A DNA stretch of 64,000 nt from Antrihabitans stalactiti (GTDB lineage Bacteria > Actinomycetota > Actinomycetes > Mycobacteriales > Mycobacteriaceae). The notes below the pieces were generated by a model, which ran no database searches, was not told the origin of the DNA, and saw only the letters and a program-made list of their open reading frames with translations. Location: assembly GCF_012932915.1 (NCBI RefSeq), contig NZ_VCQU01000001.1:496001-560000 (forward strand), in the 5' to 3' direction. This document shows, one piece after another, positions 8,762 through 15,675 of the stretch; positions within the stretch are counted from its first letter, which is position 1, and every line of letters begins with the position of its first letter. The translations under genes were made by a program, and so were the position numbers.

Positions 8762-9634
8762 GTGACTGAAAGTAGTGCAATCGGCGACTTCGGAAATTGC
8801 GATCCTTGGCCAGAGGGCCTGTTTGAGCACCTTGATACCTACCGGCAGGGCCATATCATCGAGAACGTCCCGGCGTTCTTTCTAGAGGCCGCACTCGCGC
8901 CGATATGGAGCCCTCCGAGACAACAACTGAGTTCGCTCACGCCGACGATTGCGGGCGAGTTCGGATATGGGCCCATGCGCGCGATGATGCTCACGCAAGC
9001 TTGTGACCTGCTAAAGAGGACGAATCCTTGGATCACCGTTGCGCCGGTCTATGATGCCGCCAACCGACTTCAACCAGGACAACACGGACAAGTCAGAAGT
9101 GGCCAATTCGGCCACTTCATACCCATCACCGCCGACTGGGCGACGAGTGGGCTTTGGGTCGCGGACCTTCGCCTAGAAATGCCTCTGGAAAAAACAGTCC
9201 TGATCGGTCAAACCCCACTCGAGGCGTTCGGAAATGACCTTGAATATGCCTTGCTTGCGCGGAAGCTTGGTGCTCGGCGGCAGCGGCTTGCCGCACCGCT
9301 GCCGTGTATCGCCCACCTTTCCGAACCGCTATACGACGGACTGCGGCGACAACCAGATGGAGGTGAAGCGCTAAACGCGCACGTTCGAGAGCTTCGAGTT
9401 CAGTGGAACGATCCCACAAACCCAACCGTCCTTGCGCTCTTCGTCGTGGCTTTAGACGAATCCGAGCGCTCGCAGATCGATGTCGACGGTTGGACTGAGC
9501 TTGTACTTAGTCTGTACCAGTCTGCGTACGCCGAAGGCGTCACTATCGTCGGTCCGGAATTCACAAGTATCGAAGTCATGTCGGCGGCCGACTATGTAAC
9601 AAGTTCGCTCATCGAGGACACACAATCGTCCTAA
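8762..9634 (+). CDS. Unknown protein, cassette gene 3
   Basis: 290 residues from GTG 8762, 14 bp after cassette gene 2, so probably one operon. No domain was recognised with confidence. A segment MMLTQACDLLKR (residues about 76-87) resembles the S/T-Q-x-C-D motif seen in some uncharacterised bacterial proteins. There is no signal peptide, membrane helix or RES, PIN or nuclease motif that I can see. Length, lower GC and fixed position after an antitoxin-like gene suggest an effector or partner of the module, but this is inference. Confidence 0.5.
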   Translation: MTESSAIGDFGNCDPWPEGLFEHLDTYRQGHIIENVPAFFLEAALAPIWSPPRQQLSSLTPTIAGEFGYGPMRAMMLTQACDLLKRTNPWITVAPVYDAANRLQPGQHGQVRSGQFGHFIPITADWATSGLWVADLRLEMPLEKTVLIGQTPLEAFGNDLEYALLARKLGARRQRLAAPLPCIAHLSEPLYDGLRRQPDGGEALNAHVRELRVQWNDPTNPTVLALFVVALDESERSQIDVDGWTELVLSLYQSAYAEGVTIVGPEFTSIEVMSAADYVTSSLIEDTQSS

Positions 9635-10110
9635 CATGATTGTCCCGCCCATTGGTCCGGGCACTCGATCACCCCGCGAAGCCAAAACATCGGAAAGCCG
9701 CATGCAAACTGTGGGGTGCTATGTGAACCGGGTGCCGGATGGGTGGGGTTGGGGGGTGCCAGGGGTATCTGACAAACATCCCGTACGGCGCGTACAAGAA
9801 TGCCGTACAGGTGTCGAGCCCGCCTCATGCAGGCCGAGGGCGGTATCCCTCTCCCCCGAACATCTCCTCGAGGTACCCGGCCACAGCGGTGGTGTCGGCC
9901 CATCATCAGGGCGCGTCGAGAGCCGATCTCAACGGCTTCTCCGACGTTCGCGACGGGGACTTGTCACCACCGTCGCCGGGGTCGCCACGCGCAGCTTGGA
10001 GGCATCCAATCGGCCTTCCGGGGTATGTGGGATCTGCTGTGAATAGATGGGTGCCTATGCCGGAGGGTGCGCGGCGGGTGCCGAGGGCGGTTGGTCCCCC
10101 ACCCCCCTGG
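9635..10110. other. Gap between cassette and minus-strand element genes
   Basis: About 475 bp between two convergent gene blocks. It holds G-rich runs (near 9740-9765) and several GTAC-containing repeats near 9780-9810. No coding frame is convincing. Termination of both blocks is expected here, but no strong hairpin with a T-run was found. Confidence 0.4.
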
Positions 10111-10890
10111 TCACACGGACGCGCGTGGATGAGCCGCAGCCTCGACGGCGGCCGCCGCACGGTCTCGCCTCTCCTGGTCCAACGCGCTGCGGCGGCGCCG
10201 GAATTCGCTGACGGTCGGCAGCGCCGGTGTCGCCCCTGAACACGCCACGTTCCAGGCAGTGGGCGCGCGTCCGCCGGTGTCGGCTTCGATCTGTTCGGCG
10301 GTGTCGAGGTCGACGGCGGCGAAGCGTAAGACACGGTGTCTGTGTCCTGATGTGTCGATCCGCTGGAGTCCGGCGAGGGTCGCGAACCCTGTAGTCGCGA
10401 GGTCGAAGCGGGCGACGGCTTCGACTGCTGCGGTCCATGCCGCGAGCGCGTCGGCGCCGGCCCTGAGGACGCTGCGAGTGTCGTCCAAGTCAGTCGTGGG
10501 CAGAGCGGTGGCGGCGTGGACGAGTGCCTCGCCGTCGGCCTCGAGGTCGCCGCGCCACTGCTCAAGCAGTTCGTCGGAGTGCTGAATGAGGACGCCGGCG
10601 ACGAGGGCGTCGGCTTCGGCGCGGCCGCGTTCGCCGAAGGACTGGAGCCCGAGCTGCACGCCCAGTTGTGCGATGCGGACTGCCTTGTCGACCGCGGGGT
10701 CTCTGCCCGCGCGGATGGCGGCGAGGACGGCGCCGGCGAGCTGATCGTGGGTTGCGACGAGCGCACCACATTCGCGAGCGAGCCGATCGGCTTCGGCGAA
10801 TCCGTCAACGACGGCCGGCGGTATGGGCAGTTCGAGCTGTCTAGCCGCCTGCGTGACAATCTGCCGGGCAGCGGATCCGGATGTTGGCAT
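10111..10890 (-). CDS. Element protein of unknown function
   Basis: 259 residues from ATG 10890, preceded by an AAAGG ribosome-binding sequence. It is very alanine-rich and predicted mostly helical (for example AGADALAAWTAAVEAVARFD), with no recognisable catalytic motif, signal peptide or membrane helix. It is last in the long minus-strand gene run that starts at the integrase, ten bases after the small gene at 10901. A longer open frame extends upstream in the same frame but overlaps two small genes with their own starts, so it was not used. Confidence 0.6.
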   Translation of the reverse strand: MPTSGSAARQIVTQAARQLELPIPPAVVDGFAEADRLARECGALVATHDQLAGAVLAAIRAGRDPAVDKAVRIAQLGVQLGLQSFGERGRAEADALVAGVLIQHSDELLEQWRGDLEADGEALVHAATALPTTDLDDTRSVLRAGADALAAWTAAVEAVARFDLATTGFATLAGLQRIDTSGHRHRVLRFAAVDLDTAEQIEADTGGRAPTAWNVACSGATPALPTVSEFRRRRSALDQERRDRAAAAVEAAAHPRASV

Positions 10891-10900
10891 GGTGAGCCTT

Positions 10901-11098
10901 TCAGCGGTAGTCGTAGGTGTCGACATTGTCGCGGAAGAAATTGCGGGACCATTCCCGCTCGAATCGGCCGGGCCGCTCGCTGTGAACAGGGCCGCCCTCG
11001 CGGGGCACGTGGTTCCGCGGCTGTGCGGGTTCGGGTTCTGTCGTCCGGTCGAACAGGTCGTCGGCCAGTTGGCGGAACTCGTCGTCGTGTTCGAACAT
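10901..11098 (-). CDS. Small acidic element protein
   Basis: 65 residues, charged (MFEHDDEFRQLADDLFDRTT). Its ATG directly abuts the TGA of the preceding 59-residue gene, so the two are translationally coupled. The family was not recognised. Part of the element's minus-strand operon. Confidence 0.5.
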   Translation of the reverse strand: MFEHDDEFRQLADDLFDRTTEPEPAQPRNHVPREGGPVHSERPGRFEREWSRNFFRDNVDTYDYR

Positions 11099-11278
11099 TC
11101 ACTTGCCGAACAGTTTTCGTGCGGTCGCCCGCGCGGCGGCGGTCTCGTCGGCGTTATCGTCGGTGCGGGGTTCCCTTGTGCGGGCAACGAGTTCGGCGAA
11201 TTGGTCGTCGTCGAGTTCGGCAACGAATGCCTCGATCGCGGTGACTACTGCCTCGGTCAGATCGGTTGTCGTTGCCAT
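11099..11278 (-). CDS. Small acidic element protein
   Basis: 59 residues, MATTTDLTEAVVTAIEAFVA continuing into ELDDDQFAELVARTRE and ending ARKLFGK. It is helical and acidic at the start, basic at the end. It is very short but sits between coupled genes and has consistent GC-rich codon use. Function unknown. Confidence 0.5.
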   Translation of the reverse strand: MATTTDLTEAVVTAIEAFVAELDDDQFAELVARTREPRTDDNADETAAARATARKLFGK

Positions 11279-11293
11279 TTCAGGTGCCTTCCC

Positions 11294-11581
11294 TTAGTCG
11301 AATACCCAGCGGCCAGCCACTTTTCTGCCGCCGAACTTGTGTGCATGTCTGCGAATTGTTCTTGCACTGCAACCGTTTTCGGTTGCGATGTCGTGTGCTG
11401 CTTTCAATGGTGCGCCGGTTTGTGCGTGAACGGTAGGGATGTGACCGGTAGCGGACAATTCGGTTCGTAGGTTCCTGTCGAGGGTGCGGAGCCATGGTGG
11501 TATGGGTTGTCCGTAGCGGCTGCGTTGGCGGATTGTGTCTGCGACGAGGTAGGCGCACGCCCGCACAGTGTCGGGAGTCAT
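11294..11581 (-). CDS. Small DNA-binding (HTH) element protein
   Basis: 95 residues. The C-terminal part HDIATENGCSARTIRRHAHK followed by FGGRKVAGRWVF reads as a helix-turn-helix with a beta-wing, as in small phage and plasmid DNA-binding proteins. Its ATG overlaps the stop of the initiator-like gene by four bases (ATGA). Likely a regulator of replication or excision for the element (inference). Confidence 0.6.
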   Translation of the reverse strand: MTPDTVRACAYLVADTIRQRSRYGQPIPPWLRTLDRNLRTELSATGHIPTVHAQTGAPLKAAHDIATENGCSARTIRRHAHKFGGRKVAGRWVFD

Positions 11582-12486
11582 GCCGGTTCAGGCTTTCCGT
11601 TCGCGCGGGGTTGGCGCCGTTCGCGCAGGATCACGTAGCGCGCCGCCGGGTAGCTCTTGCCTTCTGCGAGTAGGTGTTCGGCTCGTGCGCGCTCCCCCCG
11701 CAGGAAGCCTTGGGGCAACTCTCGGTCGATCCACGCGAGCGGATTCTTGGTGGGATCGGGTTCGGGGTGCGGTGCGAACTGCGTGGTTGCCTGCGGCGGT
11801 TCTTGGATCGGTGCGCGTGTTGTTAGACGCTCGAACGACGACGTGATTGGCGAGGTGATGTCGGTGGTGTCGGTGCCGTCGGGCTCGTCGATTACCTCCG
11901 CGTCGACCACTTCGGGTTCATCTTCTTCGTGTCCCGTTTTGTCGTCGCGCGCGTGCGCGATACGAAACGTAAGGGGAGAACTCTCTGGTGTAAGAGGATC
12001 TGGTGCTGCGTAAGTAGTGATCTGGTGGTAGGCAGTCTGGGTTGCACCTATTAAAGGGGTCTGATTGCACCTATTAACGTCCGTGATTGCACCTATTTCG
12101 GCCGTATTAGGTGCAGTCTGGGTTGCCCCCTTTTCGTCGGCTGAAATAGGTGCAGTCTGGGTTGCCTCCATTTCCGTCGGAATCACGAGCCGGTATACGT
12201 CGGATCGGCGGTTGCCTCGGCCGCGTGGCGCCTTCTCTGTCAGCTCGATGAAGCCACGCGTCAGTCCGGTCGCCAGCGCCGTCTTCACGGTCCGTTGGGA
12301 GACGTGCCCGTACTTCCCCTTGGCTGTATGCAGTTGCTCGGCGATGTTCCGCACGCCAGGACGCGCGTTCGACCCGTCCGGGTCCGCGTAGGACTCGAGT
12401 TCGAGCAACACGCGCCGGGTGGCTTCAGACAGGCCCGGGTCGCGCACCACGATCCGACGCCACGCATAACGCATCGAATGGGCCAT
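11578..12486 (-). CDS. Replication-initiator-like winged-helix protein
   Basis: 302 residues. The N-terminal domain (about 15-100) is a helix-turn-helix typical of phage and plasmid replication proteins: RRVLLELESYADPDGSNARP, IAEQLHTAKGKYGHVSQRTV and TRGFIELTEKAPRGRG. The middle has a repetitive GATQTA-type low-complexity stretch (about 110-155) that is the translation of the iteron cluster at 12030-12165. After an acidic linker the C-terminal segment (NPLAWIDRELPQGFLRGERA) resembles a conserved tail. Origin-in-initiator is the lambda O arrangement. The protein is inferred to bind these iterons and start element replication. It follows a zinc-finger-like gene by three bases. Confidence 0.65.
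   Translation of the reverse strand: MAHSMRYAWRRIVVRDPGLSEATRRVLLELESYADPDGSNARPGVRNIAEQLHTAKGKYGHVSQRTVKTALATGLTRGFIELTEKAPRGRGNRRSDVYRLVIPTEMEATQTAPISADEKGATQTAPNTAEIGAITDVNRCNQTPLIGATQTAYHQITTYAAPDPLTPESSPLTFRIAHARDDKTGHEEDEPEVVDAEVIDEPDGTDTTDITSPITSSFERLTTRAPIQEPPQATTQFAPHPEPDPTKNPLAWIDRELPQGFLRGERARAEHLLAEGKSYPAARYVILRERRQPRANGKPEPA
12030..12165. repeat. Iteron cluster inside the initiator gene, putative origin
   Basis: Three direct copies of TTGCACCTATT lie at 12042, 12065 and 12087, spaced 23 and 22 bp, about two helical turns. Two inverted copies, (A)ATTAGGTGCAG near 12106 and AATAGGTGCAG at 12145, each continue into CAGTCTGGGTTGC. The same CAGTCTGGGTTGC also precedes the first direct copy. 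AT-rich pockets lie between them. All of this is within the coding sequence of the initiator-like gene. Confidence 0.65.
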
Positions 12487-12489
12487 TCG

Positions 12490-12669
12490 TCAGCCGCTCC
12501 GGACCGTCGAATTCGGCGCGTTTCGCGGGTAGGTCGGGAAACCGCAACGGCCGCAGTGGATTTCCAATCCGTGGCCGTACCTCGCGCAATAGTCGCAATT
12601 CGCACATAATCCGTCGAACGGGTGCCCTGGACGATCGGTCTCGCGACCGCAGAGAATGCAGACAGTCAT
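12490..12669 (-). CDS. Small zinc-ribbon-like element protein
   Basis: 59 residues with four CxxC-like pairs: CILC, CANC, CDYC and CGRC. This suggests one or two structural zinc sites (MTVCILCGRETDRPG to LEIHCGRCGFPTYP). It starts at ATG 12669 and ends three bases before the initiator-like gene. Short zinc-ribbon proteins are common in actinophages and small elements; the specific role is unknown. Confidence 0.6.
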   Translation of the reverse strand: MTVCILCGRETDRPGHPFDGLCANCDYCARYGHGLEIHCGRCGFPTYPRNAPNSTVRSG

Positions 12670-12766
12670 GCCGACCACCTGCTTGGGAGCGCTACGCTCG
12701 ATGTAGTCCGTTGTCGTGGTGGATGCTGAAGAGGGCCGGTCCGAGGGGACCGGCTTTTTCGTTCCG

Positions 12767-12961
12767 TCATGCTGCACCACCGACCGGGCGCAGCAGTTGG
12801 TCGAGTTCTTCGAGGTCGACCTTGAGGAGTCGCGGGCCGATCCGGTAGCCGGTGATTCGGCCGGCAGCGATGTAGCGCCGGATCGTCTTCGTCGACACGT
12901 CGCAGCATTCGGCTGCGACGGCAATGCTCGCGAGACGACGTGCAGATTTGTTCATCGGCAT
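12767..12961 (-). CDS. xis: Putative excisionase (MerR-type HTH)
   Basis: 64 residues. The sequence AAECCDVSTKTIRRYIAAGR followed by ITGYRIGPRLLKVDLEELDQ is the compact winged helix of the excisionase/MerR-like DNA-binding family used as recombination directionality factors. It is encoded on the same strand as the integrase, with one gene between them. The start is ATG 12961 or the second ATG at 12955. The ribosome-binding GAAAGGGG lies in a hairpin (12968-12988), suggesting translational control. Confidence 0.72.
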   Translation of the reverse strand: MPMNKSARRLASIAVAAECCDVSTKTIRRYIAAGRITGYRIGPRLLKVDLEELDQLLRPVGGAA

Positions 12962-12967
12962 GGTTCA

Positions 12968-12988
12968 GTAATCCCCTTTCGGGATTAC
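12968..12988 (-). promoter_or_regulatory. Hairpin covering the xis ribosome-binding site
   Basis: A perfect 8-bp stem GTAATCCC/GGGATTAC has a five-base loop. In the transcript the loop and one arm contain the GAAAGGGG ribosome-binding sequence, six bases before the xis ATG. Folding would hide the site. Confidence 0.5.
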
Positions 12989-13105
12989 CGTCGCCACGCG
13001 GTTTCAGTTCGACATGTCCATGCCGGGCCAACAGTGTTCGGCTGTGTCTCAACTTTACAGCGGCTCGGCAAGTTTGCCGACCCCTTCAATAAACTAAGTC
13101 CGCAC

Positions 13106-13507
13106 TCATGGAAGTTGGATCTCGGCGCCACGGCGATTCGCGGCCAGGTCAGCTCGTATCTGTTCGGCGGTGACGATTTCGCTGACATGGTCGCATCTCG
13201 CACCGAACCGCTCCGGTCCCGGAGAGTCCCGCAGCAAGAATGCCGCTCGCTTGGTTCGGTTTTGGGGAGTGCCGTCAACTTTCATCGCGCGTGATGTGGA
13301 CACCTTGCCCGGTGGGTGGCCGACCAGCACGCCTTCGGTTGTGTCGAGGATGTGCAGCAGTGCGCAGCGGCAGTTTCGGCCCCGATAGGTCAGCAGGAGG
13401 TGGGATTTCAGTTTCCGCGTGCGTACCAGCTCTTCGTAGAGTCGGACTCGTCGGGCGTGCGCAGCGTGAGCGCTGTCGAAAACATCCCGGACGAACTCGT
13501 CGTTCAT
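13106..13507 (-). CDS. Unknown element protein between xis and int
   Basis: 133 residues, basic. It begins MNDEFVRDVFDSAHAAHARR, has an internal LKSHLLLTYRGRNCRCALLH segment, and ends QLP. Its ATG overlaps the integrase stop by four bases, so it is coupled to the integrase. No family was recognised. The position suggests a role in recombination control or immunity, but nothing in the sequence shows it. Confidence 0.55.
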   Translation of the reverse strand: MNDEFVRDVFDSAHAAHARRVRLYEELVRTRKLKSHLLLTYRGRNCRCALLHILDTTEGVLVGHPPGKVSTSRAMKVDGTPQNRTKRAAFLLRDSPGPERFGARCDHVSEIVTAEQIRADLAANRRGAEIQLP

Positions 13508-14610
13508 TCTGCACGCACCATTGCCGAGAGGGCTTGCGCGATAGCGTGATCGCGTCCGGCTGCAGTGTGCTGATACCGCAATGCAGCCTGCGGCGTCGAG
13601 TGCCCGAGCCTGCCCATCAGTTCGGCGAGCGTCGCCCCCGTCGAGGCCGCGAGGACCGCTCCTGTGTGCCGCAGGTCGTGCCAGCGGAGGTCTGGTCGCC
13701 CGGCAGCATCGCGAGCTTTGTAGAACTGCCTGTAGAGCGCTGAGGGCGCCAGGTGGCCACCGTGCTGCGCGGGAAACAGCAGCGCATCGCGGCCAGAATC
13801 GGTGTGCACCATCAAGTGTCGCTCTACCGCTGGCATCAGGTGTGGAGGAACCGCGACGTCTCGAGTACCGGCATCGGACTTCGGTGTCGTTACCTCGAAC
13901 CCACCACTAACGCGGACAACGGCGCGGCGAATCCTGACGACACCGTTCTTTGTGTCAATGTCTTTGCGGCGCAACTCCGTTAGTTCACCGAACCGGAGTC
14001 CGCACCACGCGGCGAGCAAGGTCATCACCTTGTAGCGGTCGGGCATGGCCGTCACCAATGCTTCGATTTCGGGCAGGGTTGCGGGCTTGATCTTCTTGAC
14101 TCGCTTCGAGGTCCCAGCACCGACGATCGTGCACGGGTTCGACGGGATCAGCCCATCCCCTGCGGCGGTCGTCAGAATCGACTTCAGCAGCCCGTAGGCG
14201 TGCGCCCTGGTGGTCGGCTTGCCGAGTGCCGCAGTGGCGTACCACTTTCGGACCGATGGCGAGGTGATGAGTCGGATGTCGGTGTCGTCGAACGTCGGCA
14301 GCAGGTAGTCATCGAGGATGTCTCGGTAGTGGGCGCGGGTTCGGGACTTCAGAGTGCGTTGCGTCAACCATGCCTCCGCGAACACAGCGAAGGTCGCGCT
14401 CGGCGCCTCTTCCTGCCCGCTCGATGGTGACCAGAGTTCGCGGTCGATTTCGCGGCGGCGGTCGGTCAACCATGCTTCGGCGTCGACCTTCGCACCGAAC
14501 GTCGACGGTGCCTTGTGCACGTTGCCGTCCGGCCCGACGTAAGCGGCCTGCCATCGGTTCGACGGTTTGACCTGTCGGAGCCTGCCGAACGTTCTTCGGT
14601 TGCGCGTCAC
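13504..14610 (-). CDS. int: Tyrosine-recombinase integrase
   Basis: About 368 residues from GTG 14610, preceded by an AGCAGG ribosome-binding sequence. An in-frame ATG at 14655 would add residues translated from the arm-repeat region and is less likely. An N-terminal AP2-like arm-binding domain, a SAM-like core-binding domain (about 65-150) and the catalytic domain are present. Catalytic residues are visible: Arg in AAWCGLRFGELTEL, His-x-x-Arg in LRWHDLRHTG, His in LGHSTPQAALRYQH and the terminal Tyr of that motif. It should catalyse site-specific integration at the tRNA-Val 3' end, where it sits about 150 bp from the right core. Confidence 0.93.
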   Translation of the reverse strand: MTRNRRTFGRLRQVKPSNRWQAAYVGPDGNVHKAPSTFGAKVDAEAWLTDRRREIDRELWSPSSGQEEAPSATFAVFAEAWLTQRTLKSRTRAHYRDILDDYLLPTFDDTDIRLITSPSVRKWYATAALGKPTTRAHAYGLLKSILTTAAGDGLIPSNPCTIVGAGTSKRVKKIKPATLPEIEALVTAMPDRYKVMTLLAAWCGLRFGELTELRRKDIDTKNGVVRIRRAVVRVSGGFEVTTPKSDAGTRDVAVPPHLMPAVERHLMVHTDSGRDALLFPAQHGGHLAPSALYRQFYKARDAAGRPDLRWHDLRHTGAVLAASTGATLAELMGRLGHSTPQAALRYQHTAAGRDHAIAQALSAMVRAE

Positions 14611-14625
14611 CGAGCCTGCTTTCCC

Positions 14626-14646
14626 ATGCAATAAACATGCAATAGG
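14626..14646 (+). repeat. Right arm-type repeat, putative integrase arm site
   Basis: Tandem ATGCAATAAAC and ATGCAATAGG units, matching the left copy at 5581-5601 in 19 of 21 positions and the same orientation. It lies just upstream of the integrase start and 118 bp inside the right core. In the excised circle the two arm repeats would flank the core. Confidence 0.6.
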
Positions 14647-14763
14647 AGAGTACATCTGTGGCCGCTTGTGGTCACTAGTGGCTCGCGGTACTGTTCGAAG
14701 AACATGCAGGTCAGCTGCCTAGAAATGCTGGTCAAACAACAGAAACGCACCGAGCATATGACT

Positions 14764-14797
14764 CTGGTTCAATCCCAGTATCGCGCACCACAGTTAG
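14764..14797 (+). repeat. attR core repeat (34 bp)
   Basis: Exact duplicate of the tRNA-Val 3' end at 5507-5540, lying downstream of the integrase with no tRNA body. It marks the right end of the element and is the original chromosomal tRNA tail. Confidence 0.92.
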
Positions 14798-14799
14798 AC

Positions 14800-14833
14800 C
14801 AGGTCAGGCCCCCTTTCGAGGGGGCCTGACCTG
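14800..14833 (+). terminator. Original tRNA-Val terminator, displaced by the element
   Basis: A perfect 15-bp stem CAGGTCAGGCCCCCT/AGGGGGCCTGACCTG with loop TTCG, two bases after the right core repeat. It resembles the hairpin after tRNA-Val at 5549, so the element appears to carry its own terminator replacement. There is only a short T-run after it. Confidence 0.75.
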
Positions 14834-14974
14834 TTCCTACGGGTTATCAGGGCTAATTGATAAGGCGCGATACAGAACACGCATCGCGCCGTCGTTTGTC
14901 GGTGTTCCTGGCGTCTCGGCTCGCCTGACGTGTTTGGCACCCTCACGACTTGCCCGCGCCGTAAGGTCCGCCAA

Positions 14975-15448
14975 ATGAGCGCGCCGAGAGTTGCCCTGGC
15001 CTGTGTTGCCGTTCTTCTACCGCTACTCGCGGGCTGCGGATCGTCGGACGGCGACTCACAAACCGACACGAGCAGCGTGGTCGTTAGCATCCGGACGTGG
15101 ACGCCACCGAGCAGTGCCGTCGAGAACACGCCGCCGCCGACGAGCCCGGCCGAGTACACGCCGCCCAAGTCAGGTGCCGACAAGTACAAACAGACTTGGA
15201 CGACGCCGTACGAAGAGACCACCTGCAGCCAGTTCAAAACCGCCATGAGCGGCAAACAGCAGTGGGTCCTGGCGGCGGACATGCTCACCAGCGCGCGACA
15301 GGTGGACGAGAAGGGTGCAGAAATGGCGTCCGACGATTTGATCACCGAATTCCGAAACGGCCTTGTGACCGTCTGCGTGATCGACACGATGACAATGACG
15401 GATGCAGGCGTGGGGCTTTACATGACCGAGCCGCGATTCAAGCCGTGA
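14975..15448 (+). CDS. Putative lipoprotein
   Basis: 157 residues from ATG 14975, seven bases after AAGG. The signal sequence VALACVAVLLPLLAGCGSS has a lipobox (L-A-G-C) with Cys at residue 20, so membrane anchoring by lipidation is expected. A Pro/Thr-rich linker (PPPTSPAEYTPPKSG) precedes a small C-terminal domain with two further cysteines (ETTCSQF and TVCVID). No family was named. Chromosomal gene next to the element's right end. Confidence 0.72.
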   Translation: MSAPRVALACVAVLLPLLAGCGSSDGDSQTDTSSVVVSIRTWTPPSSAVENTPPPTSPAEYTPPKSGADKYKQTWTTPYEETTCSQFKTAMSGKQQWVLAADMLTSARQVDEKGAEMASDDLITEFRNGLVTVCVIDTMTMTDAGVGLYMTEPRFKP

Positions 15449-15675
15449 GAAGCTGTCAAATTTCGCCACATAAAGCCCTCAAATCGACGCGCTCATCACG
15501 ATCACGATTCGCCGACAGGCCAGGGCCGCAAGGCTTTCGGCCCGGCGTCGTTCGTCCCCGACTGGCGCACTGAGGCCGCCCGAGATCGACGCTGACGCCC
15601 GAAACCGGCCGCCCTGGATGACGGGGATGCCCGCGAAATATGCTGTCGGCGTGTCGACCTGGCCGGGCCGACTCG

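Larger units (their letters stand above)
5507..14797. mobile_element. 9.3-kb tRNA-Val-integrated element (phage-satellite or integrative-plasmid type)
   Basis: Bounded by identical 34-bp repeats (5507-5540 and 14764-14797) covering the T arm, acceptor 3' strand, CCA and a few bases beyond tRNA-Val. A tyrosine recombinase gene lies beside the right end. Next come a putative excisionase, an initiator-like gene with internal iterons, and small unknown genes, all on the minus strand. Cargo genes fill the left half. No terminase, capsid, tail, relaxase or FtsK/TraB-like translocase gene was recognised. It is thus either a phage satellite, a small plasmid-like integrative element or a reduced remnant. 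The left half looks less GC-rich than the flanking chromosome, consistent with foreign origin. Confidence 0.88.

Noticed and set aside
7197-9634. Classic RES-Xre toxin-antitoxin pair
   Set aside because: The middle protein has an antitoxin-like tail, but neither neighbour shows RES-domain features, so a classic pair is not claimed.
9906-11102. 398-residue minus-strand open frame in the element
   Set aside because: Arg/Pro/Ser-rich shadow overlapping the better supported small genes and the 259-residue protein in another frame.
10516-11244. 242-residue plus-strand open frame in the element
   Set aside because: Antisense to the coupled minus-strand element genes.
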